Below, piece by piece: positions 46,268 through 56,919 of a DNA stretch of 64,000 nt. Position numbers and translations under genes: made by a program. The stretch covers positions 870,563,978 to 870,627,977 of the forward strand of contig NC_056743.1 of the NCBI RefSeq assembly GCF_019279795.1. Direction: 5' to 3'. Every line of letters begins with the position of its first letter. The first letter of the stretch is position 1. The stretch is from Protopterus annectens. Taxonomy: Eukaryota; Chordata; Ceratodontiformes; Protopteridae. The notes beneath the pieces are model-generated. The model was not told the DNA's origin. It did not search any database and was given only the letters and a program-made list of their open reading frames with translations.

Positions 46268-47997
46268 GCAAGAAACTACGATCTCTCATAAAATCATCTA
46301 AGGCTAGCTTTGAAAGAAAAATTGCACAAGATGCTAAAGATAATCACAAGGCCTTCTTTAGTTATGTCAGAAACCTGGGTGAAAACTCCCAGATATGCTG
46401 TGAGTTAGTGCAAAATGACAAAAAATACACTGAACCCAAGACATTGCCAACATCCTGGCAGACAGGTTCAGTGCAAACTTCTCCCCCCCTTCCCCCCCCA
46501 AATGAGCAAATGACTATCCCAACAGAGTGTAGCCTCCCTGACATCACAGATGCACAGGTGAGAGCTGCCCTCTCCAAAGCAAAAAACATAGCATCTATGG
46601 GACCGGACGGTGTCCCGGGCTGTGTTTTACATGAGCTCCAAGAAGAACTGAACCCTCACTTAAAATCACTATTCAGTCTCAGCCTTACAACAGGATATGT
46701 ACCCAAAGAATGGTGTACAGCAACAGTGATCCCACTCCATAAAGGTGATGCCACAACAGATCCCGGAAACTATCGCCCTATAAGCCTAACTAGCCTGGTC
46801 TGCAAAGCTATGGAGCGTATCATCATGGAACTCATAAACAAAGTCATTGGGAACCTCCAAACACTGGATGCTACCCAATTTGGCTTTGTTAAGGGCAGAT
46901 CTTGCCTCTTGAACCTGGTTGATTTCTTTGAAGCAGTCACCAAGGCCATAGACGAAGGGAAGGTAGTCCACACAGCCTACCTTGACCTTGCAAAAGCCTT
47001 CGACACAATACCCCACTCGGGCAACATAAATAAGCTCACCAACTTAAATATCAACCCCTATGTCACAAGATGGGTTGCAAACTGGCTTAGGGATAGAACC
47101 CACATGGTCAGAATTGCAGGTGCCATGTCAGACTCTAAACCAGTTACAAGTGGCGTCCCACAAGGCTCAGTCCTGGGACCTCTCTTGTTCGGTATATATT
47201 TCTCTGAGGTACAGGCTAACACAGGAGGACTATGGCTGACAAAGTTTGCAGATGACTGCAAACTGGGGGCCATAATCGACTCGCCGGCTGACACAAGCAT
47301 CCTTCAAAAAGGTCTCACAGAGACGGATAACTGGTGCCAGAGCCATGGCCTAAAGCTAAATGCCAAAAAGTGCATAGTCATCCCCTTTGGGAAAAACAAA
47401 GTGCCCACAAATTACCACATAGGTGGTAATCCATTAAGTACGGAAGACGTAATTAGGGATTTGGGGATCCAAGTAGATTGCAATCTCTCCTTTGACAATC
47501 ACATTGCCAAAGTGGTTAGAAAGACATTCTATATAGCCCACCTTATCACGAAGGGGTTCACATCTAGATCAAGAGAGGTCATTGTGCCCCTCTACTCATC
47601 ACTCATCAGGCCCATAATTGAATACAATGCCCCATTTGGGATGTACCTTACCCGACACCTGCTACAACTAGAAAGACCCCAAAAGTACCTCACCAAGAGG
47701 ATCAAGGGACTCAAACAGATGCCCTACGCAGTTAGGCTAAAGAAACTCCAGCTCTACTCAGTTGCTTACCACCTACTCAGAGGCGACCTGTGCCTGACGT
47801 ATAAAGCCATGTCCAACCCAGAATTAATGGACATGCTCCACCTCAAGAAATCCAAATCCATCAGAGCTACAAGCTCCAGTGACTTAAACCTCAGCACAGA
47901 AATAAATAGAACATGCTGGAGGGACAGATTCATATCCCAGAGGCTCCCCCACTCTGGAACAAAATCCCAATCCATGTTAGACAGAGCCCCTCAATGA
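46240..47997 (+). pseudogene. CR1 copy D reverse transcriptase, 585-codon open frame
   Basis: The longest open frame in the window. It spans the linker, the whole polymerase and most of the C-terminal domain: NYRPISLTSLVCKAMERII, FVKGRSCLLNLVDFFEA, AYLDLAKAFDTIPHSG (motif A), GVPQGSVLGPLLFGIYF (motif B), KFADDCKLGAIID (motif C) and SHGLKLNAKKCIVIPFGK. Residues of about 66-90 are read in a shifted frame (EPKTLPTSWQTG where sisters have EPTDIANILADR) and return in the P-rich tract, so two compensating indels are present. A one-base loss near 47948 replaces the ending with HSGTKSQSMLDRAPQ. The first dozen codons come from flanking DNA, so the Met at 46240 is not a natural start. With no endonuclease it is not autonomous. 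Confidence 0.88.
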
Positions 47998-48254
47998 CCC
48001 TCTTCAAGAAGAATCTTGAAGTTTGGATGGGAGATCGTAAATTTACCCCTAGGATCTCTTCAGTGTCACTGCTGGACAGAGGCACGGTAAACTAACCTTA
48101 AATGGGCTATCTTCTGTGACCTACTATACAGAGGCACAGTCAACTAATCTAAAAAGGGTGGTGAAAGCCAAATACTCTCTGGCTAGGCTTGTAAATGCCC
48201 TAGGGCAGATAGCCTAGTATCAACCTATGAACCTATGAACCTATGAATCTATGG
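46268..48254 (+). mobile_element. CR1-clade LINE, copy D, 5'-truncated, longest open RT
   Basis: It begins in the linker (AAACTACGATCTCTCAT, K-L-R-S-L) and runs to octamers ending at about 48250 (CAACCTATGAACCTATGAAC). It lacks ORF1 and the endonuclease. The 3' UTR contains GGCTAGGCTTGTAAATGCCC as in copies A-C. Confidence 0.9.
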
Positions 48255-48535
48255 ATGGGAAACAGAAGATTTACCAGAGGGCTTCCCCCTGTACTTCTAA
48301 TGGACAGAGGGAGCTCCTAAATGCTTTATACCATGCATGGATCCCCTCAAATTATCTATGGTGTGATCCATTTAGTTTCATTAAGGGTAGCATGTAATTA
48401 TTGACCATAGGATGGGTAAGGTTAATCTCAAACCAAATGGGATAGGTTAATTTGAGCACAAAAAGGAAAATTGTCTAGGCTTAAAATGGCCTGCAAGAGC
48501 AGCTAGCCTAGTACTTAACTATGAAGCTACAGTAA
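48248..48535 (+). mobile_element. Second CR1 tail joined directly to copy D
   Basis: Immediately after the octamers the text reads W-M-G-N-R-R-F-T-R-G-L-P-P-V-L-L-M-D-R-G then a stop, the last codons of a related but distinct CR1 ORF2. A 3' UTR follows with TTGTCTAGGCTTAAAATGGC and GCTAGCCTAGTA. Either copy D inserted here or two truncated copies abut. Confidence 0.7.
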
Positions 48536-48566
48536 TCAGGAATATGTTTTAAAGCTAAAACTCACA

Positions 48567-48569
<3 letters not shown>

Positions 48570-48603
<34 letters not shown>
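48570..48603. repeat. (TG)n microsatellite, short
   Basis: About 16 TG units. Confidence 0.95.
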
Positions 48604-48608
<5 letters not shown>

Positions 48609-51394
48609 TCACTGAGCATGGTCATGAAATTGTATTGCTGACAATGTCAGCGCAAACTGTTTATAATTGAATGTACAGCACTGTTATTTTTAAAGGACAT
48701 TTTAAATAGTTTCATTAGTGAAATGTATTTTTTGAGGGGTGGGTGATTTTCTTGAGCATAAAACTAGGAAGATATATGTATGCATCAGAGCTGGAGCATT
48801 TTCCTGAACACAAAAATAGGAAGATAAATATGAAAATGTCAGTGTTTAACTATTAGCTGTATAGTTCTAAAGCAAAAGCCTTCTGCTTGCACTTGTGTAA
48901 ATCATGCCATCACTAGTCAGGGAAAACATCAGCATTATTTAGCTGTATAAAACACTTTTGCTTATGATGATATATGTGTGCATAACATGCAGCTACCAGT
49001 ACTTGAGATCTACTCCCCTTAACAATCTTAACCAATTTGCCTTGTAAGATGGTCACACTTGTATAATTCTACAAATTAGTTTAAGTTAAAGTGAACACCA
49101 TTTGATCAGCAATAAGCCTCTAAGGACATGGGGAATTCAGGAATAGATGAGACCCTGAAAGGGTGGAAAGAGGAGAAGTTGAAACAGTTACTGGAGAAGT
49201 GGGGGATAGAGGGGATTGAGGGGGATAAACGTGTTGGAGAAAGTGAAGATTTCAGGAGAGCTATTACAGTTTGAAGAGGCTTCTGGGAAATCAGACTGTT
49301 TGGGACATGGAAGTTTGTGGTGAGGTTTTCAAAAGGCCTAGGGAGGCAGCATAGGTGGAAAGAGATGATGTGCTGGGTTAGGATTAGGAAAAAGAGATGA
49401 AGAAAGGGGGACCGAAGTATAGATAGACATGTGGGGGAGTGAGAGAGGAGCTCAGATTATGGAAACCTGAAAGGAGATCATAAGGGAGAAGAGCTCTGGT
49501 AGGAGGTGATGGAGATGAGGTTAGGTCGGGACTGATAAGAACAGTGGGGAGTATATATGTGCACATTGCTTATAGGTGGTATCTCATCCCTGAAAGGCTG
49601 AGGAGGAAGGGGAAGGGAAACACTGCTGGTGCCAGTATCTGGGTATGCACCAATTTTTTGGGTGGTGGGCTTATGCAGGGAGTATGATGTTTGTGGTTAC
49701 AGGTTCAGGAAGTGCAGACAGAGGTGTATGGGCAGGAGGAAGAGTGCACCAGGTGTCTGTTTGGGAAGGCTCGGTAGCAGTGATGTGTAGGGCTGTAACT
49801 GATGGTGGGATGTTTGATAGCTGAGACTGTGAAGAGGTTGAATGGTGGAGGTTTTGGGGCCAATAAGTTAGTGAAGCATAATGTTGTGGTTTGTGAAAAT
49901 TAGGACTGTAGGAAGAGAGAGAGAGAAATGAAGGATATGATAGGGATGGTTGGATGAGTGAAACAGGTGGCTAGAGAGAGAGGAGTAATGGAGGGAATGT
50001 TATTTTTGAGGGATGTGTTTTGCAATTTGGGTTGAAATTCTTGTGAATGGATGTAAATGACAGACATAGTGCAGGATTGTGAAAATAATATTTGAGTGAT
50101 GTGAGGTGGGTGCCAAAGTAAGGTTTGATGTCCTAGTGTCACTGATTCTGCTTGGGTGCTTAGTGCATGATGGTGCAGGGGAGGGAGGATGAACATTCCC
50201 ATCTAGGAGGAAGGGTTGGTGAGTCCAACCGCTGCACCTACTAGGTGATCTACCATCAGCTGATGGGCAGATGTGGGTCACTGCAAATACGTACAAAGGC
50301 CCTTTAAAAGTAGGAACATCCAGCCAAAAAAAATCTAGACATCTAATTAGCATATGCTAATACCAAATAACACAATTCTTCCCACTTCCAGCAAGAATGT
50401 GGGATACTACTCAGAAACAAATATTTTAAAAACAAAATGATCAGAAATATTAGCACATTATCGAAGGGACAGTATAAAATCTGTAGACTTTAATGGAATG
50501 TACTGCAAAATTCTACCACGCAAAGTCATTTATTTTTGCTTCTGGAAAAGGGTGATGTAAGATGTCATTCTTTTTAAGTTATTTGTGCCTCTAGTACATT
50601 GGTCATGTAGTGTGGTTTTCTGTGTTCTAGACAGCTTCAAAAATCAAATGTGATGAGGGAGATACAGAAATTGTGTGAAGGGGTAAATTAAATCTGAAAA
50701 TAGGGACATATCTCCAAATATATGTACATAATGTGAAAAAGTAAATCAGGCCTGAAAATATGAACATCCCACCAAAATAAGTGACAGATGAGAGGTCTGG
50801 TCATGAGGGTGACTAGACTGTTGGCCGAAATTGGTATGGCCACTGAAGCAGGTGATGATAGCCTTTGTCAACACATGTGGAGCAACACGGATGCACTTGT
50901 CTTAAGGCATAAGTGGGCCTTGCAGTGTTGCATGTGTCCACATCATTACCAGGAGTGGGATTATTCTAAAATAAATAATGCTGTCATTGCTAGGATGGTG
51001 GCAACAGAGGTAAGCCCCCAATAGCTGGCTCGATGATAGAATCCTCTGGATGTCTCTTGCCCTTAGACATCTAATGGGACTTTCCTCTACCCTTAAAAAA
51101 TTAATTGGTTTTAGTCAAATTGGAGAAAACGTGATGGTCAGCAAAGGGGGGGGGGGGGTGTATACAGAAGCAAAACTACATACTGTCTGGTTGAAGTCAC
51201 CAAGACTTTTGAAGGTACAGAGATGAGTATTATTTACATTCATTGCAGACTTCAGAATGATTGTATTTTTATTATTATTACTACTAGCAGTATTATACAG
51301 GGTGATTGTTGTGTGTGTAATGGTCATGTTCATAGGCAATTACTATACATTTGGTCCAGGAGACCACTGAGTAGCCTAGTCCAATTTCCTAAGT
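48604..51394. other. Non-coding; purine-rich stretch at about 49130-50250
   Basis: From about 49130 to 50250 the plus strand is strongly enriched in G and A (GGAGAAG, GGGGGATAGAGG words). The minus strand reads as broken Pro/Ser/Thr-rich frames. No known protein was recognised. The remainder is AT-rich. A G-run lies at about 51146-51158. Confidence 0.4.
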
Positions 51395-51480
51395 GTCCTA
51401 CAGCACTATCCAGTTACATAACTTGCTCAGAGTCACACAGTAGACCAATGAATGCTGAAGGATACCCAGTTACCAAATAG
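51395..51480 (+). repeat. MIR/CORE-SINE-like or L2-like motif
   Basis: TACATAACTTGCTCAGAGTC followed by ACACAGTAGACCAATGAATG resembles the conserved T-A-A-C-T-T-G-C-C-C-A-x-G-G-T-C-A-C-A-C-A-G block of MIR-type SINEs. It is short and the assignment is tentative. Confidence 0.35.
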
Positions 51481-51557
51481 TTAATACATAAAGAAATCAA
51501 ACCTTGGTGTTCAGGAAACAGTTAATAGCTCATTACCTTAATTTTCTAAGCTAAGCA

Positions 51558-52568
51558 CGAGACTTTATTTATTTATTATTTAACATTTGTTTACCAGGAA
51601 AGTCCGACTGGACACAGGTATTTTTTCAGCGGAGGCCCAGTGAGAAAAGCTCTACTTATAGTTAGTAAGAATTACATAATAAAGAAACACATATTTGTTT
51701 ATACAATTAGAGTAAAAATATAAAAATAAAAGCACATTTTATATATAGTTGTCAATTGTACTAGAGCAAATAGATAGTCAAGATATGTAGGTACTATATA
51801 CATGATGAGATACATAGTCAAATAATTTTGTGGTTAGAGCAAATAAATGCTGAAATCTTACTGATGTCTAGAGGTGGGTAATTTTGACTCAAGCATGATT
51901 CTGCATTGTTCAGAGAGATAAATTGTGCGTAGATGGCACTACGTTAGTACAGTTTGGGTAGATAAGCTGTACGGTAGTCAAAGTTTAGTAATGCTAGCAC
52001 TGGGGTTAGCCAAGTTGGTTAGAAGGGCAAAGCCATGTGTCATATAAATGTTGTTTTATTAGGATTTTAAACTGTGCCAGAGAGTTACTATTGGTTATAG
52101 TAGATGGAAGGTTGTTCCAAGTTTTAGAAGTATAATAGAAGAAAATAAATTCACCTGCTGAGTTGTTGGCTTTTGTTACATCTAGGTGTTTGCTGTTTGA
52201 ATGAAGGGATCTAGTGAGGTGTATTGTCTTATAAGATTTTGGAGAGCTGGGGTGTCATCTGGTTTGTGTAGGAGCTTGGAGGCAAATGTTAGTTGGTTGA
52301 AGTGGAGTAGATGAGGAAGTTCTAGCCAATTTAGTTGTTTAAGTGATATACAATGGTGGGTTTTGTAAGGGGCATCTGTTGCAAATTTGGCTATTTTATT
52401 GTAACATGAGTTTGATTTGGAGAGGTCGGCTTTGCGGAGGTTGGTGAGTATAGGGGAGGCATATAGGAGGGTTGAGAGGAGGTGAGTACGGGCTTTAGTG
52501 CTGGAAGTTAAAAATTGCTTATTCCTGTATAATAGACCTAGTTTTTTGTGGACTTTGATGATCTTAGG
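51558..52568 (-). mobile_element. Jockey-superfamily LINE (L2/Rex1-like) C-terminus and 3' UTR
   Basis: The 3' end at the left has TTTATTTATTTATT on the plus strand, an (AAAT)n tail when inverted, preceded by a GGGCCTCCGCTGA block. From 52568 to about 51990 the minus strand reads KKLGLLYRNKQFLTSSTKAR, then LLSTLLYASPILTNLRKAD, SLKQLNWLELPHLLHFNQL and a Y-T-S-L-D-P block, the post-polymerase region of L2/Rex1-type LINEs. Stops interrupt the last part. Its 5' side is cut by the L1 insertion (target duplication at 52569). Confidence 0.6.
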
Positions 52569-52781
52569 GGGTTTGTTATTTGTTTATTTTTTATTTTATT
52601 TTTTTTAACATCTTTACTAAATTAGCACTTAAAATGTAGGCAAGTATACATTAACAGAAAAGAAAAACTATTTTAACATTTTTTCCATTTAAATACAATA
52701 TATATTACATATATTTTCTTTACTATTATTATCAGTCCAACATTACAAAAAAACTGCTGAATTCCTACCTTCCCTTAAACT

Positions 52782-53480
52782 TCACCCCTCCTCCTGAACT
52801 TTACTATGCATGTATTGCTCCCACAGTTTCCATTTACTTATAGGTAATTTGTTCCTTCCTTTTTCAAAAGATTCTTCTTCCAGTTCTTTTATCTCTTTTA
52901 TAATATTCAATGCCTCAAAAACATTTGGTGTAGACTTTAATTTCCAGTTTTTAGTAGTTGCTTTTTTGGCAGCCAACAGAATTAAACTGAATAAGGGCTT
53001 ACTGTGTCTAGACAATTCAGATTCCGTATCCCAGCTGAAAATAATCATTTCCTTATCCACAGCCATTTGCTAACCCAATATTTCTAATTGACTACCTGAG
53101 GAAGAATTCTTTGAATTCTGCTTGGAGTCTAAAAATACTTATGCAAGCACTTCCAAGCAAAAATCCTAAACCTTTTGGACTTGGTTACATACTTGGAACC
53201 ATGCATATGGGTTCGCATTGTTTTCTTGTAAATTGCTTTATCGGTGTCTCTTCCCGATCTTTTCGAACCTCCTCTAGTTGATTCTCATTGTTATGCAATG
53301 TTTTATATGCCCTACTAATTATCCCTTTTTAACATCTGTTTCTGTTCTAGATTTAACTAAAAACTCTACAAGAGCAGGCTTTTCCCTTAAAATTCCCCCT
53401 GCCCCTCTCTTTGTCTGCACTCTGAGACCTAGCCTTGGTGGGAGAGACATAGTAAGGCCTTGTTCAATCTAATTATGGTG
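52782..53480 (-). pseudogene. L1 ORF2 C-terminal domain
   Basis: The minus strand reads, from 53480 leftwards, broken frames with QLEEVRKDREETPIKQFTRK, then 53066-52782 open: LFSLILLAAKKATTKNWKLK and NKLPISKWKLWEQYM. This matches the L1 ORF2 tail (L-L-x-A-A-K-K-x-I-x-x-x-W). The zinc-knuckle-like region between is degraded. The stop is followed by about 200 bp of 3' UTR and the A-rich tail. Confidence 0.75.
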
Positions 53481-54290
53481 GCTACCAAAAAAATCTATTA
53501 CTAGAAAATGGAAATCAAAGTATAAAACAACTTTACTAGAAGCAGTGACTATAGTAACAGAGATAAAACAACTGGAATTGGGATCTGTAGTAAGAAGTAG
53601 CAGCAAATTGCATAGAAAATCTGCAAACTGAAGGAACAATGCATGCAGAGGAAGAACAAGGTTTAAAAGAAGGTAGGATTTGAATGAGCTATGTAATGTT
53701 TGACTGACAATGACTGGATAAATTATAAGTGAGGTATAATGTTTGCAAATAAATTATGTCAATACGATATGTGATGTATAATGTTTGCAACTAAAATTAT
53801 GTCAATATGGTTTTATTTTCATTTATATAAATGTATGATTGCCTATGTCATATGTAATAATTTAATGAAGATGTTTCATGTTAAAAAAATCATTGGTAGG
53901 GAAAGCTGTTTCTAGCCTGAAATCCAAATGTCTTCTTGATCTCATTCCACTCTATTACCTTTACTGCTTGAGTTATATGCTACCAGTATATTTGTTCCTT
54001 TTCCAGGTTTCTCCAGTAAATTCCACCCCCCTTGCCTATCTGTTGTACCCCTACTTGCAAGCATACCTATTGGTAAAATGCATTTCTACTGTAAAGAGAT
54101 TCCGTTGCCGTCCAAAGGTCCAACTCCAGAAAAAGAAAACAATATAAAGAAAAAACAGGGTAGGACCACCAAGAGATGAAGCATAAAACAAGATTTATTA
54201 CATATAAATGAGCGCTTTCATGTGCTACCAAAGCACGCTTCTTCAGATTTCTCCATTCTCATATTGGTTTAGTTTTTAGAATAAATAGTT
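53481..54290. other. Probable insertion within L1 ORF2; includes a Penelope/SINE-like 3' motif
   Basis: L1 coding similarity stops at about 54290 and resumes at about 53480. At 54180-54250 the text AATGAGCGCTTTCATGTGCT followed by GCACGCTTCTTCAGA is an end motif shared by many vertebrate repeats, including Penelope-like ones. A direct duplication of about 40 bp sits at about 53730-53812 (TATAATGTTTGCAA repeated). Family not settled. Confidence 0.4.
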
Positions 54291-55895
54291 CCTGTTACTT
54301 TATGAATAAAATATTTTGTATGGTTATTAATCTCTTTAAGGATCTGCATCCAAAATCCCAGTCTCTCTCTATTTCTTGAAATTCCCCCTTACTTCATCAT
54401 CATCCCTTTCCACTTTGAATTATAACATTCTGCTAATATTATGTGTATGAGCCTTAACTGTGTAGATCTAAAATTTTCATTCAAATGAGGTTTGCCTAAA
54501 CCACCTTGCTCTGTTGGAAGGTTCAGCGTACTCCACTTAACTCTTGCCCTCTTTCCCTCTCAGATACATTTCTTCAGTTCTTTAATAAATAAATAATAGC
54601 TTCCAGTTTCTTAATTTTTGTATTATCTTTTGTTTAGTCTCTTCGAACATATCCTTAGCTGCTAAAACAGAAACCTTTTTAAACCATACTCCTAAATACT
54701 TCATCTTATCATGTCCCCATAAACATGGATATTGCTGAACCAGTTCATGGGTGAGTACATAATTTACTGCTGTAGCCATTTTTATCTTCATTCATTTTAT
54801 ATCCCAAAGAGACTTGAAACTGTCTCAAAATGCTCCACATCCCTGAGATGTTCTTTTTTGGATTTATCAGGTACAAAATAATATCATCTGCATATAAAGC
54901 CGACTTTCTTGGTTACCATACCAATTATATCCTTGTATTTCCGAATCCCTTATTTTATTTGTCAATCGCTCTAAATATAAAGCAAATAACAAAGGGAAAA
55001 GACGATAGCCCTGCTTGGTTCCTCTGTTCAAATTCAGCCTATCTGAGAGGAAGCCTCCCACTTTAATTCCTGTTTATGATCCTTTTTATTGTATCAGGGA
55101 ATGCAAATGCTTCCAATGTCCCACTCATAAAATCCCAGCTTACTCTGTCAAATGCTTTCTCTGCAACAAGACCTACCAGCAACACAGGTATATTCATACA
55201 TTCTGCTTCCCTCTGGATCATCATTGTTCTATTAATGTTGTCAAATGTTTGGTCCCTTCCACAAAGCCACATTAATCCATATATATCAATTATGGCAACA
55301 CTTCTTTTAGCAATTATAGACACTTTATAATCATGGTTTAAAATTGTAAAAGTTCTGTATGAAGCTGGGTCTGAAGGGTTTTTGCCATCTTTAGGTAACA
55401 CAGCCACCACAGCTTTCTTGCAAGATGCTGGTGATCCCCCTCCTTTAACCAAAATCATCCAGATAATTTTTCACTTTCTTCCCTGCTAATTTCCAAACTT
55501 CCACAGGCATACCATCTGTTCCTGGAGATTTTCTTGAAGATTGATTATACATCACTGTTTTTATTGCATCACCTCCTGTCTTAACTGTTAATTGTTGAGT
55601 CTCACCTACCTCTAACCTTGGCATAATTGAGTCTTCCATAAACATTTCCATTTGTATTCTTTCCTGATTTCCACATTTCCCTGCTTTATACAAATTTTCA
55701 TAAAATTTCCATAATATCTCTTAACACCTGTACAGGCGCTGTAGTTATTTTTCTTGCTAGAGGTTCCATTACTTTGGTGTCAGCCTTTTCAACTTTCTGT
55801 TGCCTAAGTTGTTGAGCTAAAAGCTTTTGTGCCCTGGAGTTGTTATCAAAACATAGAGGTCCCTCTTGTAGTCTTAGCACTACAAGCCCAGTCCT
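54291..55895 (-). pseudogene. L1 ORF2 reverse transcriptase, several frames
   Basis: From right to left: KLLAQQLRQQKVEKADTK (55698-55880, linker), SSRKSPGTDGMPVEVWKLAG (55445-55693; compare K-A-P-G-x-D-G-x-P-x-E), VAVLPKDGKNPSDPASYR and DQTFDNINR (55063-55458), GLVAEKAFDRVSWDF (motif A, A-E-K-A-F-D-R), NRGTKQGYRLFPLLFALYLE (54867-55061, motif B), then an I-L-F-C-T in place of the usual A-D-D box, KMKYLGVWFKK (54582-54791) and EQGGLGKPHLN at about 54500. Motif order is that of L1. The frameshifts, and the damage at motif C, mean it is dead. Confidence 0.82.
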
Positions 55896-55949
55896 GTCAA
55901 ATTAACTCATTCCGTTCCTTTATAAGACTTACAGTAAGAGCCTGCTATC

Positions 55950-56860
55950 ATGGTTGGGCAGTTTCCCATCATCTCTCTGGGTAGCCTGATAGATATGGGT
56001 TTCCTGAGGCAATGTAGCAATTGTCTCAATTGTGTCATGTATACTGACAACCACTTACTCCTGAAACAAACAAATACTTTATGTGAGAAATGTAGTTACA
56101 CTATGAAATTGGAGGCAAGATTCTCACATAAGGACAAATTGAATCCAAAAAGGTTGTCAGCACACACACTTCCCACACTAAATAAGGACATGACACATAA
56201 ACCTACATATGCTGAGGTACTCACTAGTAACTTATCAAAAGATCAGAGCTCTACAAAATGGAAACCACTTACACACATAACAATGCAAAAAACAAGCACA
56301 ACACATAATAACACACACACAAGTGTCTCAACAAATAAGCCCATAAGGCGAAACAACACAAAACCTAATGTATAGGTCATAGGTGAATCCACTGTGAGAC
56401 ACATGGATGTTCCCCTCAATAGGCTGGATAAGGAGTGGGTTACAGTTTGCTGCCTGTCGGCACCAGGAACTGTCAAGTCACTCAAGCACTCAATTCACTC
56501 AATCACAAGTACCAGTATGACTGCAACATAGTCCATGTGGGGGTGAATGATTTGAGATGTACCTCACTGGACAATATGAAGAGAGACATGACTGAGCTCT
56601 CAGATTATGTGTCACAGGCAGGTATAAGCCTAGCCTTAAGCAGCATTCTACCTTCTCCAAAGATGATGCCATAATACAAACAAAAAATGATTGACTTTAA
56701 CAATTGACTTAGCTTCTGGTGTCAGTCCAATGGGATCCACTATCTGTTAGTCTGGGAAGACATAGTTGACAGGCCACACTGCTTTCACAGAGATGGTCTG
56801 CACCTGTCTCCTATAGGTTTTTGATCTTGGTAAAGGCATTACACACCCCTATTGTGCCTT
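55950..56860 (+). pseudogene. CR1 copy E ORF1 (Cys-rich and esterase-like), interrupted
   Basis: It starts MVGQFPIISLGSLIDMGFLR, aligned with the copy B ORF1 start. The Cys pairs CSNC/CLNC and CEKC are kept. After a stop at 56374-56376 come VIGESTVRHMDVPLNRL (the copy B G-D-S reads G-E-S here), HVGVNDLRCTSLDNMKRDM, LALSSILPSPKMMP and, near 56795, DGLHLSPIG. The Asp-His pair is kept. At least three breaks lie between these pieces. Confidence 0.75.
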
Positions 56861-56919
56861 TTTAAGGCAGTGTCAAAATAACCAACTTCTGAACATAACA
56901 AAATCCTCTCTAGATAAAC

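Noticed and set aside
49384-50353. Pro/Ser/Thr-rich minus-strand open frames as a real gene
   Set aside because: They are short and broken, and their composition follows from the purine-rich plus strand. No domain was recognised.
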